This document shows, in pieces, positions 54,629 to 63,398 of a stretch of 64,000 nt of DNA; the stretch's first letter is position 1; each line of letters begins with the position of its first letter. The translations under genes were made by a program, and so were the position numbers. The stretch is from AAA164-E04 sp014239995 (GTDB lineage: Bacteria; Verrucomicrobiota; Verrucomicrobiia; Limisphaerales; AAA164-E04). The notes under the pieces were generated by a model that saw nothing but the letters and a program-made list of their open reading frames with translations, made no database searches and was not told the DNA's origin. Location of the stretch: assembly GCA_029247315.1 (NCBI GenBank), contig JAQWLM010000002.1, positions 62,001 to 126,000 on the forward strand. The letters are read 5' to 3'.

Positions 54629-55739
54629 CTAAAAAGTGGGCAACATCAATGCTGACTTTCTCAAAAACATATGAGCAAACCCATTGTGCATCTAGACGCC
54701 ACTCCGTGACTGATCAAACCCACATTCTCACATGTGTTAACCACTAGCAAGCTTTTTTGTGGATGCTCACCCAAAAAACTATGAACGATTCCATGGGAGG
54801 ACTAGTTGGTGAACTTGGAAATGCTCACCAACTGCGTAATTTATTTAGTGCATGCTTCAAATTGCATGAACCAAAGGTATTCCTTTTTCCAGACGCGATG
54901 TCCGTCATGGATTTCATCCTCTTCCATTTGTCCAAAACAATGTTTCTGCAGGCCCTCGGCTAAAAAACCGCCCCCCCCAGCCGCCCAAACCCGTTGACCA
55001 GAATTCTTTACTAACTGATCACTGCACAACATGAAACGACACCATCACCGCATGGCCTTTATGTAAGATTTGGGAACAGACGGATGTCAACTTCCGAAAA
55101 CGACTTCAATTAAGACGATTCTTTGACCCATTCAAAACATCACCAGCTCTTCCTCATTTTCATGCATTTACCACTCCCTCCCAACACACCTTCCTGTCTG
55201 TGAAACGCTAGAGAAATGGTCATTCCATTCAACATCATTGCCGTTGTGTGTGTTTTCACCATGCCAAACTCGCAGCATGACATGAATCAGCAAATGAAAA
55301 CCGGAAAAGGGGAATTTCAAAAAGACCCTTGTGGCAAACCAGACAGGGGCAATAACTTCAAAACACCAGGGAAAGCTCCTCAAAATAAGCACCTTTTTCC
55401 ACCAAATGATTAGGACCCGGTAAAAAACCAAGTTCATGAGAAATGGGATACCAGGTTCAGTCAACCCGGGGCATTTAACTGAGTTCAAACGGTCTTTTGG
55501 GCAGATTCCAGTGAGAGAAAATCCCAAAAAACCCTTTCAAGCCCTGGGGTGGGATGAAGACCGGGAGGCACGCGTGATGGCTGATACGCTACGAACTTAG
55601 ATTGAGCTTAGCATTGTGACCTTTGCAGCAAGGCAAGCGACCCGTGCTGAAACGCCCTTGCCATGGTTCTGATCGAGTGGCTATCAGCACTCTTGAACCC
55701 GTTGTCAGCAAAAGAAAGCCCTCCAGAGAAAGCCCCCGC
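54629..55739. other. Gene-poor region of about 1.1 kb, no gene recognised
   Basis: Only short frames occur on either strand (for example 54757-54963 plus and 55216-55413 plus); none shows a domain, signal peptide or good start. The sequence is not obviously repetitive. It may hold the distal end of an unannotated transcript, or a degraded region; I see nothing decisive. Confidence 0.45.
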
Positions 55740-56771
55740 TCAGGCGCCCATACCATCCTCAAAGGATCCGCCAGCAACGGGAAACACCAATTGATCTCTC
55801 ACGAAAGCAATGCCATTGGCACTCGTCGCATCAAGATCGCGATAGGCACTTTCGGCCTCAACAACAAGCGGGGCAGTCGCCGTGCCCATGGCTTTGCAGT
55901 AGCGTTGCGGATAGCCTATGTTTACCATCAATTCCGTGTAACGGTGCATGTTCAAATCTCCGCTTGGAAGATCGGTGAACTGCATGGCACGACCCTCCCA
56001 GTTGGGCTCCATCATGCGAAGGGGTATATTTTTGCGAATCGTAAAATTCTTCACATGACAACCGGTGACACGGCTACCCACTTTCAGGAAGCGCGTCTCA
56101 AAGTCCTCACCTTCCCAGCAGTGAGAAGGATCTGCATTGACACCCAGGCAAGGGTCGTTGTCACAAATATCGACCAGCATGTTGAAGTCATCAGCGCACA
56201 TCGCAGCGGTACCGGGGTGAATCTCATGAGCTAGATTGATTCCCAGAGCATTTGCATGTTCACGCAGCTTAGCTGTTTTGCCCACAAATCTTTCCTGACC
56301 TTCCTTGATCAAGTCAAAATCGCCGCCTGCCCAGAAGCCCCAGGGATAGCCGGATGCAAGTTCCCATCCAAAAGCCACACCCCAGAACATGGGTAGGATC
56401 TTAATACCAAGTTCAGCAGCCAAGTCCATAAGTCCAAGAAGGTAGTCCTCGGTCCATTTTTCAATCTCTGCGGGCGATTTCTGGGCAACGTCGGCGGGGA
56501 TGAAAGGACGAATAGAGGGAGTACCGGTCCAAGCACTGGTGTGCACCCACATGGGGCAATGGCAGGAAATCCCATCCAGGGACATGGACCGGGATTCAAA
56601 GAGATCACGAATCTCCTGCACCGGCCGGAACCCACTTTCAGTCTGCAACATGTAATTCGAAGGCTGCACACCATTCGCTCCAGACTGCTTGGCGTAGTCC
56701 AAAAACTGTTCCAGGGATTTCGCCCCGTGCTGGGCACCCTCCACACTCGCATGAAAACAAACTTTAGCCAT
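55740..56771 (-). CDS. Sugar phosphate isomerase/epimerase (TIM barrel)
   Basis: 343 residues from MAKVCFHASVEGAQHG at 56771; the longest frame would begin at 56963 with an implausible leader. TIM-barrel landmarks: LDYAKQSGANGVQPSNYML, MDLAAELGIKILPMFWGVAFG, LAHEIHPGTAAMCADDFNMLVDICDNDPCLGVNADPSHCWEGED (metal ligands) and GCHVKNF. Likely an isomerase or epimerase on an unidentified sugar. The flavin reductase at 56984 is divergent, with 212 bp between them. Confidence 0.85.
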   Translation of the reverse strand: MAKVCFHASVEGAQHGAKSLEQFLDYAKQSGANGVQPSNYMLQTESGFRPVQEIRDLFESRSMSLDGISCHCPMWVHTSAWTGTPSIRPFIPADVAQKSPAEIEKWTEDYLLGLMDLAAELGIKILPMFWGVAFGWELASGYPWGFWAGGDFDLIKEGQERFVGKTAKLREHANALGINLAHEIHPGTAAMCADDFNMLVDICDNDPCLGVNADPSHCWEGEDFETRFLKVGSRVTGCHVKNFTIRKNIPLRMMEPNWEGRAMQFTDLPSGDLNMHRYTELMVNIGYPQRYCKAMGTATAPLVVEAESAYRDLDATSANGIAFVRDQLVFPVAGGSFEDGMGA

Positions 56772-56983
56772 AGGTCGTGAATAGTTCCTATTCCCTGCAA
56801 CGTTGCTTGTAAAGCCTGAATTGCAGTCCTGAACAGGCATCACCGTAATCACCATCAGCTGCTTGCAGGCGACCAGGCCTACCGCGTCATTCCATATCGC
56901 TTTACAATCACACCACTTAAAGCTAAAGCTGAGTTCAAACGTGTGAGAGGTCATCGACAACACCGCACGGAGCTCTATTCATT

Positions 56984-57700
56984 ATGCCTAAAAAAATCAT
57001 TGAAATGGAGATCGAAAAGGTAACCATGGAGTTGCCCGATACCAAGACCCTCCGATTCAAGTGGCCTGAGGCCTACGAGGTCACTTTCCAGACAGGCCAG
57101 TTCATTACCGTTTACTGGCCGGATACTCCCAGATACAAACGTGCCTATTCCTTGTCCTCATGTGCCCTTGACAAAGGATACTTTGAGGTCACCGTCAAGA
57201 GATCGGGCAAGATGGGTACGCGCATCGTTGACTGGGCACAAGAAGGCAATACGATGCATGTAATCCCACCAGTAGGAAGATTTCTCCCCGTCTACGAACC
57301 TGAAAAACATCTGATTTGTATCGCGGGAGGCTCGGGGGTCACTCCTTTCCGGGGATTTGCCCGTGAAGCAACCATGCGATCCCTCGATACCAGAATCACC
57401 CTGCTCTACAGTGTCCGGACACCCGGAGATATCATTTTTGATCAGGAATTCCGGGAGCTGTCGCGAAAGAACCCAAATTTCGATTTCAAGGTCACCTGTA
57501 CGAGACTGGATGAAACCGATGCCTGGGAGGGAAGAAGAGGACGCATTGAATTCCAATGGATTCAGAAACAGGTGACAGATTTGGAAAACTCAATTTTTTA
57601 TGTGTGCGGTCCCACATCGCTGGTGGAAAACACCGAACTTCTGATCCGCAATGAATTAAACTTGCCCAAGGCACAGTTGAAACTCGAAAAATGGGGGTGA
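56984..57700 (+). CDS. Ferredoxin-NADP reductase-like flavin oxidoreductase
   Basis: 238 residues, two domains. FAD binding: KRAYSLSSCALDKGYFEVTVKRSGKMGTRIVDW (RxYSLSS). NAD(P) binding: LICIAGGSGVTPFRGFAREA and FYVCGPTSLVENTELLIRNELN. It resembles phenol hydroxylase/CDP-6-deoxy reductase-type modules without a 2Fe-2S domain. It ends just one base before gcvT, which suggests co-transcription with the glycine cleavage genes. Its electron acceptor is unknown. Confidence 0.9.
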   Translation: MPKKIIEMEIEKVTMELPDTKTLRFKWPEAYEVTFQTGQFITVYWPDTPRYKRAYSLSSCALDKGYFEVTVKRSGKMGTRIVDWAQEGNTMHVIPPVGRFLPVYEPEKHLICIAGGSGVTPFRGFAREATMRSLDTRITLLYSVRTPGDIIFDQEFRELSRKNPNFDFKVTCTRLDETDAWEGRRGRIEFQWIQKQVTDLENSIFYVCGPTSLVENTELLIRNELNLPKAQLKLEKWG

Positions 57701-57701
57701 A

Positions 57702-58850
57702 ATGACCGAGATACTGAAAAGAACGGTTTTATTTGAGCGACATGTTCAGTTGGGTGGCAGGATGGTGCCCTTCGGCGGCTGGGAGATGCCTGTGCAGTAT
57801 GACGGAATCAAGGCTGAACATCTGGGCGTTCGTAAACACGGAGGTATCTTTGACATCTCCCATATGGGGGAATTCATGATTCAAGGCCCATTGGCCTGCT
57901 CGTTTCTAAACCAACTCCTCACCAACAATGTTGAAAAACTGCATCCAGGGCAGGGCCAGTACACGCTCATGTGTCAGGAAAATGGAGGGGTCATCGATGA
58001 CCTCTACCTTTATTGTCTGGAACCTGGCAACTACCTGATGATCGTCAACGCTGCTCGCAGCGAGACGGATTGGCAGTGGTTGGAAACACAATGGAGGGCA
58101 TTCACCTCCAAATCCGATGCCTTGTGCTGCGAAAACCAATCCGACAGTTGGGGAGCCATCGCCATCCAAGGCCCCAAGGTGAGAGCATGGATCGACACTT
58201 GTTTTCTTCCAGAGACAGGTGTCAATGGAAACACCCTGGCGGCACTTGCGAAAAACCACATCGGTCGTTTCATGTTCAAAAGCAACGAGGTATGGATTGG
58301 TGTCACCGGATATACAGGTGAGGACGGTTTTGAAGTGATTGCCCCAAGTCATCTCGTCCCGGACATTTGGGATACCCTGCTCCTGAAAGGCCAAAGCGAA
58401 TCCCTGCAACCAGCAGGACTGGGTGCCCGGGACACCCTCCGCACAGAAATGTGTTACCCTCTCTACGGCCAGGAACTGACCATGGAAACAACACCCATCG
58501 AAGCCGGTCTGGGCTTTTTTGTTGATTTGGAAAAAGGACCTTTCATGGGAAGAGAAATTCTGTCCAGGCAAAAAAGAGAACGGCCTGAAAAACGCAGTAT
58601 TGCTTTTAAAATGACGGGCAGGTCGGCTCCTCCGAGGCCGGGCTATCAGGTCTTTTCCAGCGATGATAAAGTCATTGGAACGGTCACCAGCGGCACAGCC
58701 AGCCCATCATTGAACCAGGGTATTGGCTTGGCATATGTCTGGGAAAACCACACCAAGGCGGGTCAATCCATCACTATTGAGATTCGAGGGAATCGATTTC
58801 CTGCTGAAATTGTTAAAAAACCGATTTACCGATTATCCGGCTCAGCCTAG
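57702..58850 (+). CDS. gcvT: Aminomethyltransferase (glycine cleavage T protein)
   Basis: 382 residues. Family landmarks: TVLFERHVQLGGRMVPFGGWEMPVQY, HGGIFDISHMGEF, NNVEKLHPGQGQYTLMCQENGGVIDDLYLYCL (folate-binding region with the catalytic Asp), GVTGYTGEDGFEV, LGARDTLRTEMCYPLYGQE and VTSGTASPSLNQGIGLAYV. It transfers the aminomethyl group of glycine to tetrahydrofolate. gcvH follows 35 bp later; gcvP is not in the window. Confidence 0.97.
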   Translation: MTEILKRTVLFERHVQLGGRMVPFGGWEMPVQYDGIKAEHLGVRKHGGIFDISHMGEFMIQGPLACSFLNQLLTNNVEKLHPGQGQYTLMCQENGGVIDDLYLYCLEPGNYLMIVNAARSETDWQWLETQWRAFTSKSDALCCENQSDSWGAIAIQGPKVRAWIDTCFLPETGVNGNTLAALAKNHIGRFMFKSNEVWIGVTGYTGEDGFEVIAPSHLVPDIWDTLLLKGQSESLQPAGLGARDTLRTEMCYPLYGQELTMETTPIEAGLGFFVDLEKGPFMGREILSRQKRERPEKRSIAFKMTGRSAPPRPGYQVFSSDDKVIGTVTSGTASPSLNQGIGLAYVWENHTKAGQSITIEIRGNRFPAEIVKKPIYRLSGSA

Positions 58851-58885
58851 GCTTGTCGTAGCAATCAACCCGTTTGCAAAAGCAT

Positions 58886-59272
58886 ATGAGCGCACACGCA
58901 CCCGAAAACCTCAAATACGCTAAGACCCATGAATGGGTACGAGCCAACGACGACACTGCCACGATCGGTATCACCGACCATGCTCAAGCTGAACTGACAG
59001 AACTTGTCTTTGTGGAATTACCCGCAGTCGGGCGTGTCCTCACTGCTGGCGAAGCCTGTGCAGTCGTAGAATCTGTCAAGACAGCCAGTGACATCTATGC
59101 CCCTGTAAGCGGAGTCGTCACTGAGGTGAATGAGGCCTTGGGTGATGCACCGGAACAGGTCAATCAAAGTGCCTATGAAGACGGGTGGTTCTTCAGGCTG
59201 CGACTCAGCAACGCTGGTGATCTCGATGCACTGATGTCCGCGACCGATTATCAAGCCTTGGTAGGTGGTTGA
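58886..59272 (+). CDS. gcvH: Glycine cleavage H protein
   Basis: 128 residues from the ATG at 58886. Lipoyl-lysine K65 is in AVVESVKTASDIYAPVSG, flanked by the family's EWVRANDDTATIGITDHAQAELTELVFVELPAVG and the C-terminal YEDGWFFRLRLSN. It shuttles the aminomethyl intermediate between the P, T and L proteins. The gene ends three bases before the convergent DNA methyltransferase stop. Confidence 0.96.
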   Translation: MSAHAPENLKYAKTHEWVRANDDTATIGITDHAQAELTELVFVELPAVGRVLTAGEACAVVESVKTASDIYAPVSGVVTEVNEALGDAPEQVNQSAYEDGWFFRLRLSNAGDLDALMSATDYQALVGG

Positions 59273-59275
59273 CCC

Positions 59276-60658
59276 CTACCCGGACACGCACTCTTTTACC
59301 AGCACCACGATCCGGTGTGAATTGGTTCCCTTGGCATTGTTGTCCACGCCCCAGCAATGGGCCGTTTTAGTGAAATCCTGAGCTTGAACCATGCACATCA
59401 GGGGCCTTAAACCGGCTTGATCGGCACACCTTAGCACGGATTCTTCGAGGTTAACGGATCCTTTCCTCACCTCCCCGACCTCGAAAGCGACATGACCGCC
59501 CGGCTTCAAGACTCGGACCAGCTCCATAAAAACCTGCACCATGATTGCTTCCCACTCAGAAAGCTTGCCTGGAACGGTAAGCTGAAGCGATCCCGCCTCG
59601 ATCCCAATAAACCAGCAACGCAACCAGTTGTCGGCAGCATAGTTCACGACGTTTAAAAAAGGAGGTGACGTAACCACCAACGAGACGGATGCATCCGGAA
59701 CCTCTCTGGCTTGACTTGCCGAACTGACAGCAAACCTCGCTCCAGCCGTCACCTGCCGCAGGCAACTCAAATCCTGCGAAGTCAGGTTCCTCAACAATGA
59801 TCGAGATTTCTTGAGAATAATTCCCGCGACATCCTTGGGGACGGGACACTGGTTTCGTCTCGCATTGATACGTTGTTGCGATTGGACAGACACCGCCTGG
59901 TTGGGTGGCATGGAATAAACGGAAAAAAAGCCGGACGAATGCCCAGTGAGACGGTTGATGGCCACGAGGCGGATCCATTCGTCCACCTCATCGATGGCAC
60001 CGGAAGCCTCCCGTCTGAGCAGATAAGCCCGCAGGGCACACACGGATTTCAAGGTTTCTGAATGATAAAAAACCAACAAATCCTCGGGAAGTTCCCCGGC
60101 ATGAGTCCAATCCAATTCATCGAGCCTTTTTCTGATCGACTCAAGGGTAGGCGGAGACAAACGGGGCCTGAGCAGATACTGACTGAGCGGATTGATGTCG
60201 CATCCAAAAGGAATCCTGCCTCTTAAGGCAGCTTCCAGGAGTGTTGTTCCCCTTCCCATAAATGGATCAAAAACCGTGTCACCTGGAGAGGTCAGTCGTT
60301 CGATAAAAAAAGCCGGCAGTTGTGGTTTGAAGCATGCCCGGTAGGATATTTCGTGAAGGGCATGCGCTTGTCGTTGCTTGGATGTCCAGAACTCGTTGGA
60401 GTAGCAGGGAAGGTCAACGGTAGTTCCGTCAGCCCTTTCAAAGGTGATACTGGTTTGGAGCGTTTCCCTGCCAAACTGGCTAAATTGCCTGACCTCCGTT
60501 TCAAAATCTCGATCATCCGACTTGCTCTCCGACATCGATGAGGCTTGAGGAGAAGGCTTTCCGGATAATGGCGAAGGCATGGCAGCATCAAATGCGCTTG
60601 GGTGATCCAACATATCACTGTGTGGAAGGCTCACACTGAAACAGCCGGAGAACTCCAC
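59276..60658 (-). CDS. Solitary DNA methyltransferase, probably N4-cytosine or N6-adenine type
   Basis: 460 residues from a GTG at 60658; internal ATGs at 60613 or 60535 are possible starts, and the first 50 residues are low-complexity and doubtful. Motif I (AdoMet) is DPFMGRGTTLLEAAL (131-145), and motif IV is SLVVTSPPFLNVVNY (TSPPF at 330-334). The order I before IV is the reverse of the common PF01555 layout. SPPF favours N4-cytosine. No restriction enzyme is beside it. The start overlaps the upstream hydrolase stop; it ends the minus-strand operon. Confidence 0.82.
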   Translation of the reverse strand: MEFSGCFSVSLPHSDMLDHPSAFDAAMPSPLSGKPSPQASSMSESKSDDRDFETEVRQFSQFGRETLQTSITFERADGTTVDLPCYSNEFWTSKQRQAHALHEISYRACFKPQLPAFFIERLTSPGDTVFDPFMGRGTTLLEAALRGRIPFGCDINPLSQYLLRPRLSPPTLESIRKRLDELDWTHAGELPEDLLVFYHSETLKSVCALRAYLLRREASGAIDEVDEWIRLVAINRLTGHSSGFFSVYSMPPNQAVSVQSQQRINARRNQCPVPKDVAGIILKKSRSLLRNLTSQDLSCLRQVTAGARFAVSSASQAREVPDASVSLVVTSPPFLNVVNYAADNWLRCWFIGIEAGSLQLTVPGKLSEWEAIMVQVFMELVRVLKPGGHVAFEVGEVRKGSVNLEESVLRCADQAGLRPLMCMVQAQDFTKTAHCWGVDNNAKGTNSHRIVVLVKECVSG

Positions 60659-61506
60659 CTTTCCCCTGCACGGAGCACCTTGCAGGTTTGACCGAGAGAT
60701 TCACACGTTTCCAAAAAGTCCCGTGGCGTCTCAGTGTTGAATGCGAACATGTCGTAGTGGCATGGAATCACGCATGCCGCACCGATGGCTTTTCCCAGTT
60801 CAGCCGCCTCACTCCCCCACATGTTGCCAGCAACCCGTCGTTCGGGAAGACGTCCGTTGATCGGTAGAAGCGCAAGATCAATGGACCATTGCTGAAGGAG
60901 CCTTTCCATACCATCAAAAATAACGGTGTCCCCACTGTGATAGACCGTCCAAGATCCAAACCGGACCACATAACCGAGATACTTGTTGCGGCCATGAGCA
61001 TCACAATCAAGGCCCTCATGCGCCGCAGGGACGGCGTGCAGCTCAAAAGATGAAAAGCATCTGGATTCGCCGGCACAAAGTCCCTGGGGCCAATCGTGAG
61101 CCACCTCCAATCGGTCGGCAACAAATGCGCGATTGGCCTCCGGGACAATCATTTCTAAAGCAGGCGAACACCCCATGATTGAACGAAGTGTTTCCTTGTC
61201 CAGATGATCCGTATGGTTGTGGCTGGAAGTCACCAGTTCAATACTGGGAAGCTGTTCAGGCGCTATCACTTGCTCGGTCATCCGAACATGGGGCTTGTCA
61301 GTGTCTGCATACTTGCGGGTAAGTGAGTCTGAGAGGTAGGGATCAAAAAGAAGGCGTTGTCCCTGCCAACTTATCAGGAAACCACTTTGCCCCAGCCACC
61401 AGACATGAAAAAGGCCCCTGTCCTTCTCAACGGATGCAATGTCCGCCAGGAGGGCGGCGTCTTTCTGGTAGGGTTTGATGAGTTCGGTATGCATATCAAA
61501 GAACAT
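60631..61506 (-). CDS. UlaG-like MBL-fold metallohydrolase
   Basis: 291 residues. Zinc ligands H96, H98, D100, H101 are in SSHNHTDHLD, with further ligands in VPAAHEG and CVIPCHYDMF, and GSWTVYHSGDTVIFDG. It is the UlaG-type branch of the metallo-beta-lactamase fold. UlaG hydrolyses ascorbate-6-phosphate lactone; here the substrate is unknown but the fold fits a sugar lactone. It lies 12 bp after the MetE-core gene and overlaps the DNA methyltransferase start. Confidence 0.88.
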   Translation of the reverse strand: MFFDMHTELIKPYQKDAALLADIASVEKDRGLFHVWWLGQSGFLISWQGQRLLFDPYLSDSLTRKYADTDKPHVRMTEQVIAPEQLPSIELVTSSHNHTDHLDKETLRSIMGCSPALEMIVPEANRAFVADRLEVAHDWPQGLCAGESRCFSSFELHAVPAAHEGLDCDAHGRNKYLGYVVRFGSWTVYHSGDTVIFDGMERLLQQWSIDLALLPINGRLPERRVAGNMWGSEAAELGKAIGAACVIPCHYDMFAFNTETPRDFLETCESLGQTCKVLRAGERWSSPAVSV

Positions 61507-61518
61507 GACAGATGAACG

Positions 61519-62550
61519 TCACAAAGAGCCCCGCACCTTGTGCACGCCTGCCACCATGTTTTGAAGTTTTTTGCGAGCTGCCCAACGCGCCGTCTGGCTC
61601 AGTCCACAATCGGGGGCAAAAGACAGCCGATCCGCTGGCGCGTACTGAAGACACTGCCTCACGCCTGCGGCGACATGATCGGGCGTCTCGATAAAATAGC
61701 TCTTTACGTCAACAATGCCCACCGCCACGTCACACTTCCGTGCAATTGATTCCAGAATTTCCAGTTCAGCAAATTCACGGCTGGCCATTTCAACGTGGAT
61801 CTCATCCACATGCATGTCGAGAAACTCCGGGAACATCGGCGCATACCTTCGCCAGCCCACGGCATGCGCCTTGAAGTTTCCAAAGCAAAAATGCGTTGAT
61901 AGGTGACATTTGCCCACCACGCTTTCAACGGTACGATTAAAAATATCCACCAAACGTTTTTTATCCTCCTTGTAGGCGTAACAACTCATGGAAGGCTCAT
62001 CGACCGTGAGTTCCCTGCATCCTGCGGCGACAAGACGCTCCAGCTCATCGCGCACCATGGGAAGCAAGGCCTCGGTGATGGCAAACCTATCCGGATAGCG
62101 CTCATTGGGAATCAGTCGACCACTCATGGTAAACGGACCGGGGATACTGGCCTTCAAGACCGGGCCCTCCGAAGGAGCCAAGCGAACAAGACGTCTGAAA
62201 TCCTCAACTGCTCCCAAGCCCTTTGGGGCATGCAACTCGCCATGAATCGCATGCCTGCCCCGTTGATCGTGCGCAGGGGGACCAAAGCGTCTGGGACTGG
62301 CACTTTCCAGATCAATACCCTCCAGAAAGCCATAGAATGACAAATTGAAGTCCAGACGTGTCTGCTCGCCATCCGTAATGACATCCAAACCGGCATTCAA
62401 CTGATCCTGGATCGCAACAGTCACTGCGTCCTCGATCAATTCCTCCCGATCTGCAGATCCAAAAGCCTCCAGATGCTGGCTTGAAAACTCAAGCCAGCCT
62501 GGGAAAGGGTAACTGCCAATCACCGTGGTTCGTAATGGTTGATCTCGCAT
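61519..62550 (-). CDS. Core-MetE type methionine synthase / methyltransferase
   Basis: 343 residues, about half of canonical MetE: only the catalytic UROD/MetE-C barrel is present. The zinc ligands are in place: H220 and C222 (STHFCFGNF), E254 (EIHVEMAS) and C315 (FAPDCGLSQTARWAARKKL). TTVIGSYPFPGW at the N-terminus and TVDEPSMSCY are typical. By family it makes methionine from homocysteine; short forms may use a methyl donor other than polyglutamyl-methyltetrahydrofolate. It starts 14 bp after the SIS gene. Confidence 0.85.
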   Translation of the reverse strand: MRDQPLRTTVIGSYPFPGWLEFSSQHLEAFGSADREELIEDAVTVAIQDQLNAGLDVITDGEQTRLDFNLSFYGFLEGIDLESASPRRFGPPAHDQRGRHAIHGELHAPKGLGAVEDFRRLVRLAPSEGPVLKASIPGPFTMSGRLIPNERYPDRFAITEALLPMVRDELERLVAAGCRELTVDEPSMSCYAYKEDKKRLVDIFNRTVESVVGKCHLSTHFCFGNFKAHAVGWRRYAPMFPEFLDMHVDEIHVEMASREFAELEILESIARKCDVAVGIVDVKSYFIETPDHVAAGVRQCLQYAPADRLSFAPDCGLSQTARWAARKKLQNMVAGVHKVRGSL

Positions 62551-62564
62551 AAATGACTTGTAAA

Positions 62565-63356
62565 TTAGTCCTCTTGACCGAGGTTCTGGTAAAGACGGGC
62601 CATCCGTCGTCCATGTTCATCATAGGCCGACTCAAAGAGCTGCGTCGCCCTTTCCCCCCCCACCACTGCGGATGCCGTCAATACCTTGGGAGGTTTGCCT
62701 GCACGCGTTAAACGTTCCGCAACCTCGGCCTTGATGCAGTTAATCAAGAGACACCCTCCCACCGTGCTCCCGGGCGCAATCGGTGTCTCAAGACCATCAA
62801 TGTGAACCATGGCATCCCCGACAGGTGCCCCTGTGTCCAGTAGGATATCGGCCACCTGCGTGAGCTTGAGACCTTGGGGATGACGGCTCTGACTGGCCTC
62901 TGCATGCGCTCGACTCACCATGCCGACAAGGGACATTCCTCGTTTTTTAAAACCCTCGGCCATTTCCACAGGCACCACATTACAACCGGATGAGGAGATG
63001 ACCATTGCCGAATCCTGCGGGCTGAAGTCAAAATTACGAAGCACACGATCCGCCAAACCAGAGACATTTTCCAGGAACATGGCCTGGCGTTGGCCGTTGG
63101 ACCCCACCACGTCATGGTGGTAGGTAAGGGACAATTCCACAATGGGATGAAAGCCAGGAAAGGAGCCATACCTGGGCCACATTTCCTCCACCATGATACG
63201 ACTGTGCCCTGATCCAAACAAATGCACCATCCCCCCCCCAAGAATGGTATCGGCAAAACAATCCGCCACCTGGCAAATGGTTTCCATCTGATCAGCCACC
63301 GCCGAGATGATTTGCCGCGAAGACTCGAGATACCGCTCACCACTGCACCGTGTCAT
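62565..63356 (-). CDS. SIS domain protein (sugar isomerase-like)
   Basis: 263 residues from the ATG at 63356, supported by AGGA about 10 bases upstream; a start 14 codons earlier is not. SIS features: GGMVHLFGSGHSRIMVEEMWPR near the N-terminus, and SAMVISSSGCNVVPVEMAEGFKKRGMSLVGMVSR. It resembles the UPF0309-type SIS proteins that act on phosphosugars such as GlcNAc-6-phosphate derivatives. Substrate unproven. It follows the alpha/beta hydrolase gene by 42 bp. Confidence 0.88.
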   Translation of the reverse strand: MTRCSGERYLESSRQIISAVADQMETICQVADCFADTILGGGMVHLFGSGHSRIMVEEMWPRYGSFPGFHPIVELSLTYHHDVVGSNGQRQAMFLENVSGLADRVLRNFDFSPQDSAMVISSSGCNVVPVEMAEGFKKRGMSLVGMVSRAHAEASQSRHPQGLKLTQVADILLDTGAPVGDAMVHIDGLETPIAPGSTVGGCLLINCIKAEVAERLTRAGKPPKVLTASAVVGGERATQLFESAYDEHGRRMARLYQNLGQED

Positions 63357-63398
63357 GATTGATCCTGATGAGAAAAAGGCCCTTGTTGGCACAAACAC

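Noticed and set aside
54757..54963. Short plus-strand frame in the gene-poor zone
   Set aside because: No signal, motif or start support; composition is not clearly protein-coding.
55168..55527. Overlapping short frames on both strands
   Set aside because: Neither the minus-strand nor the plus-strand (55216-55413) frame has a recognisable domain, and the starts are unsupported.
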